A stretch of DNA of 64,000 bases from contig NZ_JOCT01000003.1 of NCBI RefSeq assembly GCF_000717875.1, forward strand, positions 62,001-126,000. Reading direction: 5' to 3'. This document shows, one piece after another, positions 50,155 to 58,486 of the stretch. Position 1 is the stretch's first letter. The number at the start of each line of letters is the position of its first letter. The stretch is from Streptomyces sp. NRRL S-455 (GTDB lineage Bacteria > Actinomycetota > Actinomycetes > Streptomycetales > Streptomycetaceae). The notes below the pieces were generated by a model. It was not told the DNA's origin. It worked only from the letters and a program-made list of their open reading frames with translations, and ran no database searches. A program made the translations under genes and the position numbers.

Positions 50155-51840
50155 TCAGCTCGCCGCCGAGCCGTTCTCGTCGAGAAGCTTCTTGTACCAG
50201 TCGCGCAGCTTGTCGCCGCCCTTGTTCTTCCAGTCGGAGACGAACTGCTGCATGTCGCTGATCTTCTTCCGGCCGCGGACGATGTCGTCCTCGAGCTGCT
50301 CGGCGTCGTTGGAGAGGTTGGTGTACCGGGCGGGCTCGGTGATCTGCATGCCCCAGAAGGTGGACTTCTTGGCGAAGGCGCCCATGCGCTGCTGCCACTC
50401 GACCTGGCCCTTGGCGACCTCGGGGAAGTCGGGGTGCGCGAGGGTCGCGGCGGGGCTCGCGACCATGATGTAGGCGTTCATCACCTCGATGTTGCCCTTG
50501 TCGGTCTTGACGGGGACGCCGTCCTTGACGGTGTAGTGGGTGCCTTCGATGCCGTAGTTGGTCATCATGTACTCCTTGGTGCCGTACGGCGCCGCGGTGA
50601 CGTTGGCGACGGCCAGCACGTCGCGGATGACCGACTCGGAGGCCTTCTTGTTGACGAAGGCGAAGATGCCGGCGGGCTGTTCGGCCCACAGGGTGGGGTT
50701 GCCGCCGTCGTGGCCCCAGACGTCCATGCCCCAGATCTTGAATTCCGGGTTCTGAGTGGCCTGTTCAGCGGTGCGGCCCCACCACTGGGAGATGTTGTTG
50801 GGGTAGATCAGGAACTCGCCCGCCGCGAACTTGGGGCCCGGATCCGGGGCGTTCTTGCCCATCTTGGAGTCGGGGTGGACGACCCCGGCGGCGAAGAGCT
50901 TGCGGGACCACTCCAGCGCCTCGAGGAACTCCTCGGTCTCGATGCGGTTGACGAGCTTGCCGTCGACGAGGTTCCAGCCGAGCGGCTTCTCCGTACCCGA
51001 GAGCACACCGAAGGCCTGGAAGGCGGTCCACTTCATGTCCAGGCAGGCCCACCGCCTGGCCCTGGCGTTGGTGATCTCCTTGGCCAGGGTCATGAACTCG
51101 TCGCAGGACTTCGGGACTTCGTAGCCCTCCTTCTCGAAGATGTCCTGCCGGTACAGGGGCACCATGGAGGGGGCGGACGGCGCCGGCATGGGCAGGCCGC
51201 GCAGCTTGCCGCCGAAGATGGCGCGCTGCCAGGCGTCGGTCGGGATCGCCGCGAGGTTCGGGTACTCCTTGACCTTGTCCCCGGACAGGTAGGGGCCGAG
51301 GTCGGCGAACTTGCTGATGATGGCGCTGGGTATCTTGCCGCCCATGTTCCACCCGGGGACGACCACCACGTCCGGTACGTCGCTGGAGGCGAGGACCGCG
51401 CCGAGCTTCTGGTCGTAGGTGTTGCCGTCCTGGTTCTGCCAGACGACGTCGACGCCTATCAGGTCGTTCATCGCCGTGTAGTAGGCGTTGTTCTGCTTCG
51501 GCGGCGAGCCCCAGAACGGCGACATGATGGTGACCTTGCCGCCCTTGCCGAGCTTCTTCGAGACCGAGGTCTTCAGGGTGGAGAGGTCCAGCTTGCTGGT
51601 GAATCCGATGGCCGAACCGTTCTTGGACGGGATGTCCGGCTTCACCACGTTGCCGGCCACATAGGCGGGCAGGATCTTCTTGGCGTCCTTGCCCGACGTG
51701 GTCCCCTCCCGCGACCCGCCGTCCGACCCGCCGCAGGCGGAGAGCAGCGGCACCCCACCGGCCACCGCTGCGGTGGCGACCGCGGTGGAGGCGAGGAACG
51801 ATCTCCGGCTCGGTCCGGAGGAGGCGGCGTTCGGCGTCAT
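50155..51840 (-). CDS. Sugar-binding lipoprotein of the ABC importer, LplA type, Tat-exported
   Basis: This extracytoplasmic solute-binding protein (561 residues) delivers oligosaccharides to the permeases. The signal has a twin-arginine motif (SRRSFLAST, Arg12-Arg13) and a lipobox LLSAC with Cys36, so it should be a Tat-exported lipoprotein. The mature domain is the long type (over 500 residues) found in LplA-like importers for complex oligosaccharides, with PVWNQDGNTYDQKLGAV-like text near residue 130 (the sequence reads VVWQNQDGNTYDQKLG). As the first gene of the operon it lies 143 bases from a LacI operator. Binding of xyloglucan oligosaccharides is inferred. Confidence 0.92.
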   Translation of the reverse strand: MTPNAASSGPSRRSFLASTAVATAAVAGGVPLLSACGGSDGGSREGTTSGKDAKKILPAYVAGNVVKPDIPSKNGSAIGFTSKLDLSTLKTSVSKKLGKGGKVTIMSPFWGSPPKQNNAYYTAMNDLIGVDVVWQNQDGNTYDQKLGAVLASSDVPDVVVVPGWNMGGKIPSAIISKFADLGPYLSGDKVKEYPNLAAIPTDAWQRAIFGGKLRGLPMPAPSAPSMVPLYRQDIFEKEGYEVPKSCDEFMTLAKEITNARARRWACLDMKWTAFQAFGVLSGTEKPLGWNLVDGKLVNRIETEEFLEALEWSRKLFAAGVVHPDSKMGKNAPDPGPKFAAGEFLIYPNNISQWWGRTAEQATQNPEFKIWGMDVWGHDGGNPTLWAEQPAGIFAFVNKKASESVIRDVLAVANVTAAPYGTKEYMMTNYGIEGTHYTVKDGVPVKTDKGNIEVMNAYIMVASPAATLAHPDFPEVAKGQVEWQQRMGAFAKKSTFWGMQITEPARYTNLSNDAEQLEDDIVRGRKKISDMQQFVSDWKNKGGDKLRDWYKKLLDENGSAAS

Positions 51841-51958
51841 TGCGTCAACCCTTCATGGCACACCAGGACACCCGGCGGAGAGCCGTCGGCTGCGGTGTCT
51901 CGAGTGGAACTGGCTGAGCCGAAGCGAGCCTTCGACCCACGTACCGGGGGTTGAGCAG

Positions 51959-51972
51959 TCGAAGCGCTTCGA
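51959..51972. promoter_or_regulatory. LacI-type operator, copy 3
   Basis: The perfect palindrome TCGAAGCGCTTCGA lies ten bases downstream of the proposed -10 of the binding-protein operon, so it would cover about +4 to +17, a classic repressing position. Confidence 0.85.
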
Positions 51973-51982
51973 TGTTGCTGTG

Positions 51983-52011
51983 AGGTTAAGTGAACGCCCC
52001 AGGGTGCACAA
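51983..52011 (-). promoter_or_regulatory. Candidate promoter of the importer/GH operon
   Basis: On the minus strand, TTGTGC (52011-52006) and TAACCT (51988-51983) are separated by 17 bases. The start would fall just before the operator and give a leader of about 135 bases to the binding-protein ATG. The 327-base divergent gap contains this promoter, the opposite one for the GH3 gene and two operators. Confidence 0.55.
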
Positions 52012-52088
52012 GAGTCGTCCCCGAACTTCCTTCTGGGCACGAGAAGGGACTTTCGTCGTGCACCGCTTGAAGTGACAGCGCCGGTCCC

Positions 52089-52118
52089 TTGACACCCGAC
52101 CCGTCGCCGAACCAGCAT
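52089..52118 (+). promoter_or_regulatory. Candidate promoter of the GH3 gene
   Basis: A perfect -35 TTGACA (52089-52094) is followed after 18 bases by CAGCAT (52113-52118), which touches the operator at 52118. The start of transcription would lie inside the operator. Confidence 0.5.
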
Positions 52119-52131
52119 CGAAGCGCTTCGA
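52118..52131. promoter_or_regulatory. LacI-type operator, copy 4
   Basis: The perfect palindrome TCGAAGCGCTTCGA overlaps the -10 and start region of the proposed GH3 promoter, 36 bases before the GTG start codon. Confidence 0.85.
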
Positions 52132-52167
52132 AAGCGCCTCGCCGATCCATCGCAAGGGGATCCCCAC

Positions 52168-55005
52168 GTGACCGCACACACGCCACCCACCGAACCGTTC
52201 CGCGATCCGCGGCTGCCGTTCGCGCAACGCGTCGACGACTTGCTGGGGCGGCTCACCCTCGACGAGAAGATCTCCTTCCTGCACCAGTACGCTCCCGCCG
52301 TCGAACGGCTCGGCATCGCCGCCTTCCGCACCGGCCAGGAGGCGCTGCACGGCGTGGCGTGGATGGGCCGGGCGACGGTCTTCCCGCAGGCGGTCGGTCT
52401 GGGCGCGACCTGGAACCCGGAGCTGGTGCGGCGCGTCGGTGACGCCGTCTCCAAGGAGATCCGCGCGATGCGCGCCCGGGACGACCGCGTCGGCCTCAAC
52501 GTCTGGGCGCCGACGGTCAACCTGCTGCGCCACCCCCTGTGGGGCCGCAACGAGGAGGGTTACTCCGAGGACCCGAAGCTCACCTCGGCGATCGCCACCG
52601 CCTACACGTACGGCCTGCGGGGCGACCACCCGGCCTACTGGCGCACCGCGCCCGTGCTGAAGCACTGGCTGGCCCACAACAACGAGACCGACCGGTCGAC
52701 GACGTCGAGCTCGGTGCGTCCGCGCGTGCTGCACGAGTACGACCTGCGGGCCTTCCGCGAGACCGTCGAGGCGGGCGCGGTGGCCGGGGTGATGCCGGCG
52801 TACAACCTGGTCAACGGCCGCCCCAACCACGTCTCGCCGTACCTGCGCGAGCACCTGCGGGCCTGGACCGACGAGGAGCTGCTGGTCTGCTCGGACGCGG
52901 GCGCGCCGAGCAACCTGGTCGACTCCGAGCACTACTTCGACACCCATGAGGAGGCCACCGCGGCCGCGCTGCTGGCGGGCGTCGACAGCTTCACCGACCA
53001 CGGCACGGACTCCTCGCGGATCACCGGGCGTCTGCGCGGCGCCCTGGAGCGGGGGCTGCTGAAGGAGGCCGACCTCGACACGGCCGTACGACGTCAGCTG
53101 TCGGTCCGCTTCCGGCTCGGCGAGTTCGACCCGGAGTACGACCCGCACGGCGCCACCGGCGAGTTCGACACCCCGGCGCACCGGGACCTGGCGCGGGAGA
53201 CGGCCGAGCAGGCGGTGGTGCTGCTGAAGAACGACGGGGTGCTGCCGCTCGCCCCGGACACCCGGGTCGCGGTGGTGGGGCCGCTCGCCGACGAGTGCAA
53301 GCTCGACTGGTACAGCGGCACGCTCATCCACCGCTCGACACCGCTGGAGGGCCTGTACGAGCGGTTCGGCACGGAGCGGGTGGAGTTCGCGGAGGGCGTG
53401 GACCGGGTCCGGCTGAAGACCTCCGTGGGCGTCTTCCTGCACGTGCCCGCGGCCGAGGACGCCGCCGAGCGGGTGCGCGGCGCCGAGGGCGCGCTCGACC
53501 CGGCGCTGCTCACGGGCCGCACCGACCTGCCGCCGCTGACCACCGACGCGGCCGGCACCGAGCTGGCGCTGGTCGACTGGGGCGAGGGCGTGCTGACCCT
53601 GCGCGCGCCCGACGGCCGCTACCTGTCGGTCGCCGACGACGGCCGCGTCCGCGCCGCCGCCGACCAGCCGGGCGGCTGGATCGTCCAGGAGACCTTCCGT
53701 CTGGAACCGCACGGGAACGGGCACCTCCTGAAGCACCTGGGAACCGGTCGCCACGTGTGTGTCTCCGCCGACGGCGTGAAGGTTGCCGACGAGGACCCCG
53801 AGGTGTTCGAGCTGGTCGTCGCCGAGCGCGGCGAGGAGGCGGTGGGGCGGGCCGCCGCCGCGGCCGACGTGGTCGTGGTGGTCGCGGGCAACGACCCGCA
53901 CATCAACGGCCGCGAGACCGAGGACCGTACGACCCTGCGCCTGCCGGAGCACCAGGAGCGGCTGCTCAGGGCCGCCCGGGCGGCGAATCCGGCCACGGTG
54001 CTGGCGCTGGTCTCCGCCTACCCGTACGCGTTCGACCCGACCGGCCTCCCGGCCGTGCTGTGGACCGCGCACGGCGGCCAGGCGGCCGGCACCGCCCTGG
54101 CCCGCGTGCTGGCCGGCGACGTCTCCCCCGCCGGCCGCCTCCCGCAGACCTGGTACGCCGACGACGCCGACCTGCCCGGCCTTCTCGACTACGACGTGAT
54201 CGGCGGCCGCCAGACGTACCTCTACTTCGAGGGCACGCCCCTGTTCCCCTTCGGGCACGGCCTGTCGTACGCGTCGTTCTCGTACGGCGAGCTGACGGCC
54301 CGGGCCGAGGGCGGCACGCTGCACGTCTCCTTCTCCGTCACCAACACCGGCGACGTCACCGCAGACGAGGTCGCCCAGCTCTACACCCGGGCCGTCGACC
54401 CGTCCGTGCCCCGTCCGCGCCGCGAGCTGCTGGATCACCGCCGCGTCACCCTCGCCCCGGGCGCGAGCGCCGCCCTGAGCTTCGAGGTCCCGGTGAGCGC
54501 CTTCGCGTTCTGGGACGTGGTCCAGGACCGGTGGCGGGTCCAGCCGGGCGGGTACGAGTTGCTGGCCGGCGCCTCCTGCGAGGACATCCGGCTGCGCACG
54601 ACCGTCACGCTCGACGGCGAGCCCGCCATGGCCCGTCCGGTGGTCGCGGGCGGCCTGACCCCGGCCTGCTTCGACGAGCAGAGCGGCATCGAGATCGTCG
54701 ACCGCACGAAGGTGTCGGGCGACGCGGTGACACCGGCGGACGGGACCCGGGGCGAACTGGTCTACCGCCGCTGCGACTTCGGGCACGGCATCACCGATGT
54801 GACGGTGGAGGTGGCCGGTGAGGGATCGGTCGAGCTGTCCCTCGACGGCGGCCCGGTCCTCGCGGTGCTGTCGCCCGCCGCGCCTACGGCAGGCACGTAC
54901 GACTACGTCTCCGTGGGCGCGTCCTTGGTCGCGGCCGGCGAGCACGATCTGTACCTGAGACTGCGCGGCCCGCTGCGGCTCGCGCACGTCGGCTTCTCCG
55001 GTTGA
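52168..55005 (+). CDS. Glycoside hydrolase family 3 beta-glucosidase with beta-trefoil-like insert and C-terminal binding-module-like domain
   Basis: GH3 enzymes release terminal beta-glucose or beta-xylose. The 945-residue product has the barrel domain with KHWLAHNNETDRSTTSSSVR and predicted nucleophile Asp243 (LLVCSDAGAPS), and the alpha/beta sandwich domain. An insert at about 412-555 has three similar lobes (VRLKTSVGVFLHV; LTLRAPDGRYLSVADDG; LLKHLGTGRHVCVSADG), resembling a fascin-like beta-trefoil in place of the PA14 domain common at this site. A fibronectin-III-like domain lies near 710-810, and the last 120 residues resemble a family 6 carbohydrate-binding module. No signal peptide is seen. 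GTG at 52168 follows AAGGGG by nine bases. It is divergent from the importer operon and shares its operators. Confidence 0.9.
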   Translation: MTAHTPPTEPFRDPRLPFAQRVDDLLGRLTLDEKISFLHQYAPAVERLGIAAFRTGQEALHGVAWMGRATVFPQAVGLGATWNPELVRRVGDAVSKEIRAMRARDDRVGLNVWAPTVNLLRHPLWGRNEEGYSEDPKLTSAIATAYTYGLRGDHPAYWRTAPVLKHWLAHNNETDRSTTSSSVRPRVLHEYDLRAFRETVEAGAVAGVMPAYNLVNGRPNHVSPYLREHLRAWTDEELLVCSDAGAPSNLVDSEHYFDTHEEATAAALLAGVDSFTDHGTDSSRITGRLRGALERGLLKEADLDTAVRRQLSVRFRLGEFDPEYDPHGATGEFDTPAHRDLARETAEQAVVLLKNDGVLPLAPDTRVAVVGPLADECKLDWYSGTLIHRSTPLEGLYERFGTERVEFAEGVDRVRLKTSVGVFLHVPAAEDAAERVRGAEGALDPALLTGRTDLPPLTTDAAGTELALVDWGEGVLTLRAPDGRYLSVADDGRVRAAADQPGGWIVQETFRLEPHGNGHLLKHLGTGRHVCVSADGVKVADEDPEVFELVVAERGEEAVGRAAAAADVVVVVAGNDPHINGRETEDRTTLRLPEHQERLLRAARAANPATVLALVSAYPYAFDPTGLPAVLWTAHGGQAAGTALARVLAGDVSPAGRLPQTWYADDADLPGLLDYDVIGGRQTYLYFEGTPLFPFGHGLSYASFSYGELTARAEGGTLHVSFSVTNTGDVTADEVAQLYTRAVDPSVPRPRRELLDHRRVTLAPGASAALSFEVPVSAFAFWDVVQDRWRVQPGGYELLAGASCEDIRLRTTVTLDGEPAMARPVVAGGLTPACFDEQSGIEIVDRTKVSGDAVTPADGTRGELVYRRCDFGHGITDVTVEVAGEGSVELSLDGGPVLAVLSPAAPTAGTYDYVSVGASLVAAGEHDLYLRLRGPLRLAHVGFSG

Positions 55006-55029
55006 GGGTCCGGAGCAGGCCGGCGCACA

Positions 55030-55071
55030 GAAGAGGCCCGGCACCGGAAGGCATCGGTGCCGGGCCTCTTC
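55030..55071 (+). terminator. Strong terminator after the GH3 gene
   Basis: A perfect 17-base-pair stem (55030-55046 with 55055-55071) closes an eight-base loop, 25 bases after the GH3 stop and 32 bases from the convergent aldehyde dehydrogenase stop. It may serve both directions. Confidence 0.85.
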
Positions 55072-55083
55072 ATGAAGGCTACC

Positions 55084-55098
55084 TGAAAATGGTTCCCA
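55084..55098. promoter_or_regulatory. AT-rich motif resembling a Zur box
   Basis: TGAAAATGGTTCCCA matches the Streptomyces zinc-regulator consensus, as I remember it (TGAAAATGATTTTCA), at 12 of 15 positions. It lies between two convergent stops, where a promoter is not expected, so a regulatory role is doubtful. Confidence 0.2.
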
Positions 55099-55102
55099 TG
55101 TA

Positions 55103-56548
55103 CTAGAGGGTGATGCCCGTGAGGACGAGCACGCGCTCGTAGGTGTAGTCCTCCATCGCGAACCGCACGCCCTCGCGGCCCACGCCGGACTGCTTGACGC
55201 CGCCGTAGGGCATCTGGTCGGCGCGGTAGGACGGCACGTCGCCGATGACCACACCGCCGACCTCGAGCGCCCGGTGGGCCCGGAAGGCGGTCTGCAGGTC
55301 GTGGGTGAACACGCCCGCCTGGAGGCCGTACTTGGAGTCGTTGACGGCTGCGAAGGCCTCGGCCTCGCCGTCCACCTTCTGCACGGTGAGGACGGGCCCG
55401 AAGACCTCCTCGCAGGAGATCGTCACGTCGGCCGGTACGCCGGCCAGGACGGTCGGCGCGTAGGAGGCACCGTCGCGCTTGCCGCCGGTGAGCAGCTGGG
55501 CGCCGGCGTCGACCGCCTCCTGGACCCAGGTCTCGACGCGCCGGGCGGCGTCCTCGCTGACCAGCGGGCCGACGTCGGTGGCGTCGTCGCTCGGGTCGCC
55601 GGTGACCTGGGCCTCGACGGCGGCGACGACGCGCGGCAGCAGGCGGTCGTACACGGAGGCGTCGGCGATGACCCGCTGGACGGAGATGCAGGACTGGCCG
55701 CCCTGGTAGTTGGAGAAGGTGGCGATGCGGTTCGCCGCCCAGTCCAGGTCCTGGTCGCTCGCCCAGTCCGCGAGGACGACGGCCGCGCCGTTGCCGCCCA
55801 GCTCCAGGGTGCAGTGCTTGCGCGGCACCGAGTCCATGATCGCGTAGCCGACCTTCTCGGAGCCGGTGAAGGAGATGACGGGCAGGCGCTCGTCCCGCAC
55901 GAGGGCGGGCATCCTGTCGTTGGCGACCGGCAGGATGCTCCAGGAGCCCGCGGGCAGTTCGGTCTCGGCGAGCAGGTCACCGATGATCAGGCCGGACAGC
56001 GGGGTCGCCGGGGCCGGCTTCAGGATGATCGGGGCGCCGGCGGCGATGGCCGGGGCGACCTTGTGGGCGCAGAGGTTCAGCGGGAAGTTGAAGGGCGCGA
56101 TGCCGAGGACGACGCCCTTCGGGAAGCGGCGGGTGAGGGCGAGCCGGCCCTGACCGCCGAGGTCGGTGTCGAGGCGCTGCGCCTCGCCCCCGTTGAACCG
56201 CCGGGCCTCCTCGGCCGCGAACCGGAACACGGACACCGCCCGGCCGACCTCGCCGCGCGCCCACTTCAGGGGCTTTCCGTTCTCGGCGGAGATCAGCCGC
56301 GCGATCTCCTCGGTGCGCTCGACGAGGCGCTTGCTGACGTGGTCGAGGGCGGCGGCCCGGACGTGTGCCGGCGTCGCGGCGAACTCGTCCCGCACGGCGT
56401 ACGCGGCGGCCACGGCCTCCTCGACCTGCGCGTCCGTCGGCACGCTCACCTGACCGACGAGCCGCCCGTCCCACGGGGAGGTGACGTCGAAGGTGTCCTC
56501 GCCGGTGGCCTGGCGGCCGGCGAGCCAGAAGGCGTGGGTGGAGGTCAT
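55103..56548 (-). CDS. NAD(P)-dependent aldehyde dehydrogenase, possibly aminobutyraldehyde or succinate-semialdehyde type
   Basis: The enzyme oxidises an aldehyde to the acid. The 481-residue product has the cofactor-binding PFNFPLN and KPAPATPLSG segments, FTGSEKVGYAIM, the catalytic Glu in TLELGGNGAAVV and the catalytic Cys287 in YQGGQSCISVQR. EEVFGPVLTV follows near the end. ATG at 56548 gives the conserved N-terminus (THAFWLAGRQATGEDTFDV). It follows a PucR-type regulator gene on the same strand. A gabT-type aminotransferase lies close by, which suggests a role in GABA, polyamine or amino-acid catabolism; the exact substrate is not shown by the sequence. Confidence 0.88.
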   Translation of the reverse strand: MTSTHAFWLAGRQATGEDTFDVTSPWDGRLVGQVSVPTDAQVEEAVAAAYAVRDEFAATPAHVRAAALDHVSKRLVERTEEIARLISAENGKPLKWARGEVGRAVSVFRFAAEEARRFNGGEAQRLDTDLGGQGRLALTRRFPKGVVLGIAPFNFPLNLCAHKVAPAIAAGAPIILKPAPATPLSGLIIGDLLAETELPAGSWSILPVANDRMPALVRDERLPVISFTGSEKVGYAIMDSVPRKHCTLELGGNGAAVVLADWASDQDLDWAANRIATFSNYQGGQSCISVQRVIADASVYDRLLPRVVAAVEAQVTGDPSDDATDVGPLVSEDAARRVETWVQEAVDAGAQLLTGGKRDGASYAPTVLAGVPADVTISCEEVFGPVLTVQKVDGEAEAFAAVNDSKYGLQAGVFTHDLQTAFRAHRALEVGGVVIGDVPSYRADQMPYGGVKQSGVGREGVRFAMEDYTYERVLVLTGITL

Positions 56549-56670
56549 GTTCGTTCCGGCCCTTCGGCGTTGGGGGTGATCGTGTGCTACGTGGTCAACG
56601 GTAGGCGCGGGATGGCCGAAGGTCGTTTGTCCGGGGCGTAGCAACAGAGGGCGGGGACACTACATTTTGG

Positions 56671-58344
56671 CTACTCGGAGCTGGTCGCCTTGAGGGCCAG
56701 CCAGAGTTCCATCCGCGCGTCGGCGTCGTCCAGGGACCGGCCGAGGATCTCCTCGACGCGCCGCATGCGGTAGCGGAGCGTGTGGCGGTGCACGCCGAGG
56801 TCGGCCGCGGCCGCGTCCCACTGGCCGTGCCGGGACAGCCAGGCACGCAGGGAGGCGACGAGGTCGCCGCGGCCCGTGGCGTCGTGCTCGTACAGGGGCC
56901 GCAGCATGCCGTCGGCGAACGCCCGCACCGCGTCGTCCGCCAGCAGCGGCAGCACCGACCCGGCCGCCATCTGCTCGTGCTCCACGAGGACGCGCCCACG
57001 CCGCCGCGCCACCGACAGCGCCTGCTGGGCCTGCTTGTAGGCGGAGGACGCGGCGATGGGACCGGCCGGTGCCGACAGGCCCACGACCAGCCCGCTCTCC
57101 TCACCGCCCGGCCTCTTCTCGCGTATGCCCGCCCGGGCGGTCTCCAGGGCGGCCGCGTACTCCTCGCAGGCCGCCGCGGCGGCACCGCCGTCGGAGGCCA
57201 GCACCACCAGCCGCTCCCCCTCGGGCACGACCAGGAGGGCCTCACCGGTGCGGGCCGCGGCGGACTCCATGACGTCGGCGAGCGCCGCGAGGGGGTCCCC
57301 GCCGGTGTCGGCCGCGGCCAGCGCGGCGGCCGACGGCCGGTCGGCGGCCGGAGCGCCCGACCGGACCTCGGTAGGGGTCAGCGCGGCCGACGCCGACACC
57401 GGCACCCGCTCCGCCACCAGCATCCGGAAAGGCGCGTCCAGCAGCCCGCCGTACAGGTCCCCGGCGACCGCACGCGCGTGGTCCGGCTCCCCGGCCAGCA
57501 GCATGCGGAGCACCGCCGTGCCGACCCGCTGCTCGGCGGCCTGGAGGGACCGGGAGCGTTCCGTGGTCAGGGTCAGCAGCGCGATGGCCGAGTGCACGGC
57601 GTAGCGCTCGGCGGTGCCCGGGGCGGCGGCCGTGCCCACGGCCAGGGCCGCCCGGGGGCGCCTGCCGGTGCCGACGGTGTGCAACTCCACCCGGTCCTCG
57701 TTCTCCGGGCCGCTGACCACCGAGGAGGCGGGCGCGGGCCGCTCCCGCAGCCGCTGCACGTCGTCGGTGAGCCGCGCGGCCCGCCGTCCCGCCCATTCCG
57801 GTGCCGCGGCGACGACGGCGCCCGAGGCGTCGTACAGCGCCGCCCATCCGTCGATCTGTGAGGCCAGCGCGGCCAGCAGTCCCTCCGGTCCGCCCGTCTG
57901 CGCCTGCCTGGTCAGCTCGCGCTGGGCGGCGAACCCCGCCGTGACGGCCCGGTACTGGTCGGCGGCGATCGCGGCGGACACGGCCTTGCTTATGGCCAGG
58001 AAGGGAGTGCGGCGCGGCACCTCCAGCAGCGGCAGGCCCTCCTCCTCGGCCGCGTCGACGAGCGCCTTCGGGATCTCCTCGTAGTTGAGGCCCACGGCGA
58101 AGCCGAGCCCGACCACACCCGCTCCGACCAGCCGGCGGACGTAGCGGCGCATGGCCTCCGGGTCCTCGGCGTCCAGTTTGAGGGCGGTGACCAGCAGCAG
58201 TTCCCCGCCCTCCATGTAGGGGACGGGGTCGGCGAGCTCGCTGACGTGCGCCCAGCGGACCGGGACGTCGAGGCGGTCTTCGCCCGCCCGCACGGTCAGT
58301 TTCAGCGCGGAGTGATGGACGAGCGAGGCGAGCGTCGGGGGCAT
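56671..58344 (-). CDS. PucR-family transcriptional regulator
   Basis: The 557-residue product has the N-terminal PucR ligand domain (LKLTVRAGEDRLDVPVRWAH to about residue 130, with EGGELLLVTALKL), a GGDEF-like middle region and the C-terminal PucR helix-turn-helix (WDAAAADLGVHRHTLRYRMR followed by RVEEILGR). Such regulators usually activate or repress catabolic genes for purines, GABA or amino acids. It lies between the TraG-like ATPase gene and the aldehyde dehydrogenase, and the latter is its likely target. CATTTGGCC at 58405-58413 and CATTTTGGC at 56663-56671 precede this gene and the dehydrogenase respectively and might be related sites. Confidence 0.9.
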   Translation of the reverse strand: MPPTLASLVHHSALKLTVRAGEDRLDVPVRWAHVSELADPVPYMEGGELLLVTALKLDAEDPEAMRRYVRRLVGAGVVGLGFAVGLNYEEIPKALVDAAEEEGLPLLEVPRRTPFLAISKAVSAAIAADQYRAVTAGFAAQRELTRQAQTGGPEGLLAALASQIDGWAALYDASGAVVAAAPEWAGRRAARLTDDVQRLRERPAPASSVVSGPENEDRVELHTVGTGRRPRAALAVGTAAAPGTAERYAVHSAIALLTLTTERSRSLQAAEQRVGTAVLRMLLAGEPDHARAVAGDLYGGLLDAPFRMLVAERVPVSASAALTPTEVRSGAPAADRPSAAALAAADTGGDPLAALADVMESAAARTGEALLVVPEGERLVVLASDGGAAAAACEEYAAALETARAGIREKRPGGEESGLVVGLSAPAGPIAASSAYKQAQQALSVARRRGRVLVEHEQMAAGSVLPLLADDAVRAFADGMLRPLYEHDATGRGDLVASLRAWLSRHGQWDAAAADLGVHRHTLRYRMRRVEEILGRSLDDADARMELWLALKATSSE

Positions 58345-58486
58345 GAGGCCTTCATGTCTGCGTCAGGGCTGGGATGCCGTGTGAAGCTGTGTGATCTTTG
58401 TGCTCATTTGGCCGCCACGTATGAACGACCTGTGACGATTCTGCCTCACCGTACGGTCCCCGCGTACCCGCACCGGCCGGAAGCCG

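Noticed and set aside
51853..55254. Open frame of about 1130 codons antisense to the GH3 gene
   Set aside because: It crosses the terminator and runs into the aldehyde dehydrogenase gene, has no family features, and the GH3 reading is certain.
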